Below are positions 6,414 through 8,334 of a stretch of DNA of 8,334 nucleotides, in pieces. The DNA is from Planctomycetota bacterium. Its GTDB lineage: Bacteria; Planctomycetota; UBA8108. The position numbers and the translations under genes were made by a program. Below the pieces are notes generated by a model, which worked only from the letters and a program-made list of their open reading frames with translations, was not told where the DNA came from and did not search any database. The DNA lies in the NCBI GenBank assembly GCA_002695115.1, contig NZOA01000012.1, positions 66,109-74,442 of the forward strand. Reading direction: 5' to 3'. Every line of letters begins with the position of its first letter. Positions within the stretch are counted from its first letter, which is position 1.

Positions 6414-8201
6414 ATGAAGCTCCCCCGACAGGCGCTTGTCATTCTCCTCCTGGCTTGTCTTTCAAGAACGCTCCCCGCCTTCGAATGCGAAGGAATCGCG
6501 ACGGCTCCGGGAGATGAAATCACCGCCGAGCTGGTCGTCTCGGGACTCAGTTCGCCCGTAGATATCCAGAGCGCTCCCGGCGATCCCTCCCGGCTCTACG
6601 TGGTCGAGCAGCGCGGACGCATACGGATCATCAACCTCGCCAACGACAGCCTCGTCGCCTCTTCCTTCCTCGACATCACCTCGCGGGTTCGCTCCGGAGG
6701 AGAGCGTGGTCTCCTCGGGCTGGCCTTCCACCCCGACTTCCAACAGAACGGATTTCTCTACGTCAACTACACCAACTCCAGCGGCACCTCGGTGATCGCG
6801 CGCTACCGCGCAACCTCGGCGACCTCGGCAAGCTCCAATACCGAACAGATCGTGCTGACCGTCAGCCAACCCTACTCGAACCACAACGCCGGACAGCTCG
6901 CCTTCTCCCCCAGGGATGGCTACCTCTACATCGGCTTTGGCGATGGGGGAAGCGGTGGAGATCCGGGCAACAGGTCCCAGAACGGCCGGCAGCTGCTGGG
7001 CAAGATGCTCCGGATCGATGTCGACTCCGGAGCCCCCTACGAAATTCCCGCCAGCAACCCGTTCACCAACAACGGCTCGGTTCGCGATGAGATCTGGGCC
7101 ATCGGCCTGCGCAATCCCTGGCGTTTTTCCTTCGATCCGGAAACCCACGACCTCTATATCGGGGATGTCGGCCAGAACGCCTGGGAGGAGATCGACTTCC
7201 AGCCCGCCTCCTCCACCGGCGGCGAGAACTACGAATGGAAGGTCCGCGAAGGCAACCACAGCTATAGCGGGAACACGGCCTACGGGGCTGGCGAGCGTAC
7301 CGGTGCGCTCTACGAATACCGTCACAGCGGAGTCGGCTCAGGATGCTCACTCACCGGCGGAGTCGTCTACCGTGGCTGCCTGATGCCTGATCTCCACGGC
7401 GCCTATTTTTTCGCTGATTATTGCACCAACTGGATCCGAACCCTGCGGGTTCAGAACGGCGTCGCCCGCGACGTGGTCAACCGCACAACGGATCTGAACC
7501 GCGGCATCGCCGGCAGCATCCGCGAGGTATCGAGCTTCGGACTCGACGGCTACGGCGAGGTCTATATCGCCGACCACAACGGCCGGATCTACAGGGTGAT
7601 CCCGGTCAACCCGCCCGACAATCCGCCGAACGCCCGGATCACGACCAACCCGGATCCCGCCGTCCTGCCGCTCAAGGATGGCTTTGCCATCGCCTATCTA
7701 GATGCGAGCGACTCCGATGACGGCGACGCGGGTGAGCAGGAGCTCAGCTTCTCCTGGGAAAAGATCTCGGGCCCCGAGGGCGACACCATCGGCCGCCCGA
7801 ATAAAGAATCCACCGCGGTCACCTTCTTCGAGCCCGGCGAATACACCTACGAGGTCACCGTGAGCGATGGCAACGGCCAGGACACCGCGCGAGTCGATGT
7901 GACTATCGAAGGTAACAACGAGCCCGGCTTCCGGCGCGGCGACTCGAACACCGATGCGACCGTCGACCTCAGCGATGGAGTGCACGTCCTCAGCGTCCTC
8001 TTCCTCGGGGTACCCGGACCCGATTGTTCAGACGCCAGCGATAGCACCAACGATGGGAACGTCGACGTCACCGACGCGATCCTCCTCTTCAACTACCTGT
8101 TCCTCGGTGGAACCGCTCCGGCAGCGCCTGGGCCGGTGAGCTGCGGACCGGATACGGGCGAAGATGACCTGGACTGCGCGAGCTACAACTCCTGCGATTG
8201 A
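6414..8201 (+). CDS. Exported PQQ-dependent sugar dehydrogenase-like protein with PKD-like and dockerin-like domains
   Basis: A 595-residue protein related to soluble aldose/glucose dehydrogenases that use PQQ and calcium on a six-bladed propeller. Residues 1-23 form a signal peptide (LVILLLACL core); cleavage after LPA is likely, though LLAC (12-15) is a marginal lipobox, so lipid anchoring is possible. The propeller spans about 30-400: H157 in SNHNAGQLAF is the expected catalytic base, GDGGSGGDPGN (176-186) and LGKMLRIDV follow, and GLRNPWRFSFD (231-241) supplies the Arg-Asn pair near the cofactor; LTGGVVYRG and the FADY segment close the fold. A PKD-like beta-sandwich spans about 405-499 (DASDSDDGD, then YEVTVSDGNG). 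The tail (503-595) has two calcium loops 33 residues apart (D510/N512/D514/D518/D521 and D543/T545/D547/D551/D554), each followed by a hydrophobic LFLG segment, and ends in a cysteine-containing segment (C577, C588, C594). ATG 6414 leads into the signal peptide. The substrate and final location are not determinable here. Confidence 0.92.
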   Translation: MKLPRQALVILLLACLSRTLPAFECEGIATAPGDEITAELVVSGLSSPVDIQSAPGDPSRLYVVEQRGRIRIINLANDSLVASSFLDITSRVRSGGERGLLGLAFHPDFQQNGFLYVNYTNSSGTSVIARYRATSATSASSNTEQIVLTVSQPYSNHNAGQLAFSPRDGYLYIGFGDGGSGGDPGNRSQNGRQLLGKMLRIDVDSGAPYEIPASNPFTNNGSVRDEIWAIGLRNPWRFSFDPETHDLYIGDVGQNAWEEIDFQPASSTGGENYEWKVREGNHSYSGNTAYGAGERTGALYEYRHSGVGSGCSLTGGVVYRGCLMPDLHGAYFFADYCTNWIRTLRVQNGVARDVVNRTTDLNRGIAGSIREVSSFGLDGYGEVYIADHNGRIYRVIPVNPPDNPPNARITTNPDPAVLPLKDGFAIAYLDASDSDDGDAGEQELSFSWEKISGPEGDTIGRPNKESTAVTFFEPGEYTYEVTVSDGNGQDTARVDVTIEGNNEPGFRRGDSNTDATVDLSDGVHVLSVLFLGVPGPDCSDASDSTNDGNVDVTDAILLFNYLFLGGTAPAAPGPVSCGPDTGEDDLDCASYNSCD

Positions 8202-8220
8202 GTCCCACGGCCCGGAGAGA

Positions 8221-8261
8221 ACAGGAGCGGAAGCCTCCGCGGGGGAAACCTCCGCTCCTGT
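8221..8261. terminator. Perfect 11-bp inverted repeat between convergent genes, likely bidirectional terminator
   Basis: ACAGGAGCGGA (8221-8231) and TCCGCTCCTGT (8251-8261) are exact reverse complements around a 19-nt GC-rich loop that can itself pair partly (CCTCC with GGGGG). The element lies 19 nt past the stop of the sugar dehydrogenase-like gene (8201) and 26 nt past the stop of the convergent gene (8288), where a shared terminator would be expected. There is no T-run on either side, so it is not a textbook intrinsic terminator; it may work with Rho or as a 3'-end stabilising hairpin. Confidence 0.6.
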
Positions 8262-8287
8262 AGAGATACCCGTCTGTCCGGCCTGGT

Positions 8288-8334
8288 TTACTCGCAGACC
8301 GGCGATGGACTCTCGCAACCGATCCCATCTTCGG
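8288..8334 (-). CDS. C-terminal end of a convergent gene with dockerin-like tail
   Basis: On the minus strand the frame ending in TAA (8290-8288) reads EDGIGCESPSPVCE up to the window edge. This closely parallels the last residues of the neighbouring plus-strand protein (EDDLDCASYNSCD): shared ED, a hydrophobic residue, a cysteine, Ser two residues later, and a final cysteine followed by an acidic residue at the stop. Dockerin-like tails of planctomycete exported proteins commonly end this way. Only 14 codons are visible, so the N-terminal part and function of the gene are unknown; the call rests on this tail resemblance and on the placement of the hairpin between the two stops. Confidence 0.5.
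   Translation of the reverse strand, partial: EDGIGCESPSPVCE

Noticed and set aside
6221..6523. 100-codon minus-strand open frame covering the intergenic gap and the start of the sugar dehydrogenase-like gene
   Set aside because: It overlaps the signal peptide coding region of a solid gene, has no recognisable domain, and its sequence shows no protein-like pattern.
1..8334. CRISPR arrays, tRNA or rRNA genes, insertion sequences, defence or toxin-antitoxin genes
   Set aside because: No regularly spaced repeats, cloverleaf-like sequence, transposase motifs or paired small genes were seen on either strand.

Overview
The window is a GC-rich bacterial segment that reads most naturally as a member of the Planctomycetota or a close PVC relative. 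Two things point there. The first is a giant secreted protein that combines the PVC-type 'membrane-bound dehydrogenase' propeller, HEAT-like repeats and a CxxCH haem domain. The second is a dockerin-like tail of the 'RGDxNxD...LFLGG...CGPD' type, which is common at the C-termini of exported planctomycete proteins. This placement is inferred from protein families; no rRNA or other marker gene is present.

Layout from left to right: (i) 2-973 (+), the 3' part of a phosphoserine aminotransferase gene (serC) whose start lies outside the window; (ii) 982-6138 (+), only 8 nt downstream, a 1718-residue exported multidomain protein with the order signal peptide, NodB-like polysaccharide deacetylase, FG-GAP/VCBS-like calcium repeats, PVC-type PQQ-dehydrogenase-like beta-propeller, HEAT-like repeats, single-haem cytochrome c domain and C-terminal carbohydrate-binding-like beta-sandwich; (iii) 6139-6413, a 275-nt non-coding gap holding a G-quadruplex-type G-run cluster, a small UUCG-loop hairpin and a 'TTGGGGACAGG' motif; (iv) 6414-8201 (+), an exported PQQ-dependent sugar dehydrogenase-like propeller with a PKD-like domain and a dockerin-like tail; (v) 8221-8261, a perfect 11-bp inverted repeat; (vi) 8288-8334 (-), the last 14 codons of a convergent gene whose C-terminus resembles the dockerin-like tail of the preceding gene.

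Functionally, the SerC gene is housekeeping (serine/PLP metabolism). The next two genes look like extracytoplasmic carbohydrate-oxidation machinery: a deacetylase/dehydrogenase/cytochrome fusion that could process a glycan and pass electrons to its own haem, and a soluble-type aldose dehydrogenase-like protein carrying a calcium-binding attachment or sorting module. Substrates cannot be read from the sequence. No mobile element, CRISPR array, tRNA, rRNA or defence system is visible. The most noteworthy items are the domain fusion in the 1718-residue protein, the G4-type motif behind it, and the convergent pair of genes with similar tails separated by a symmetrical hairpin.
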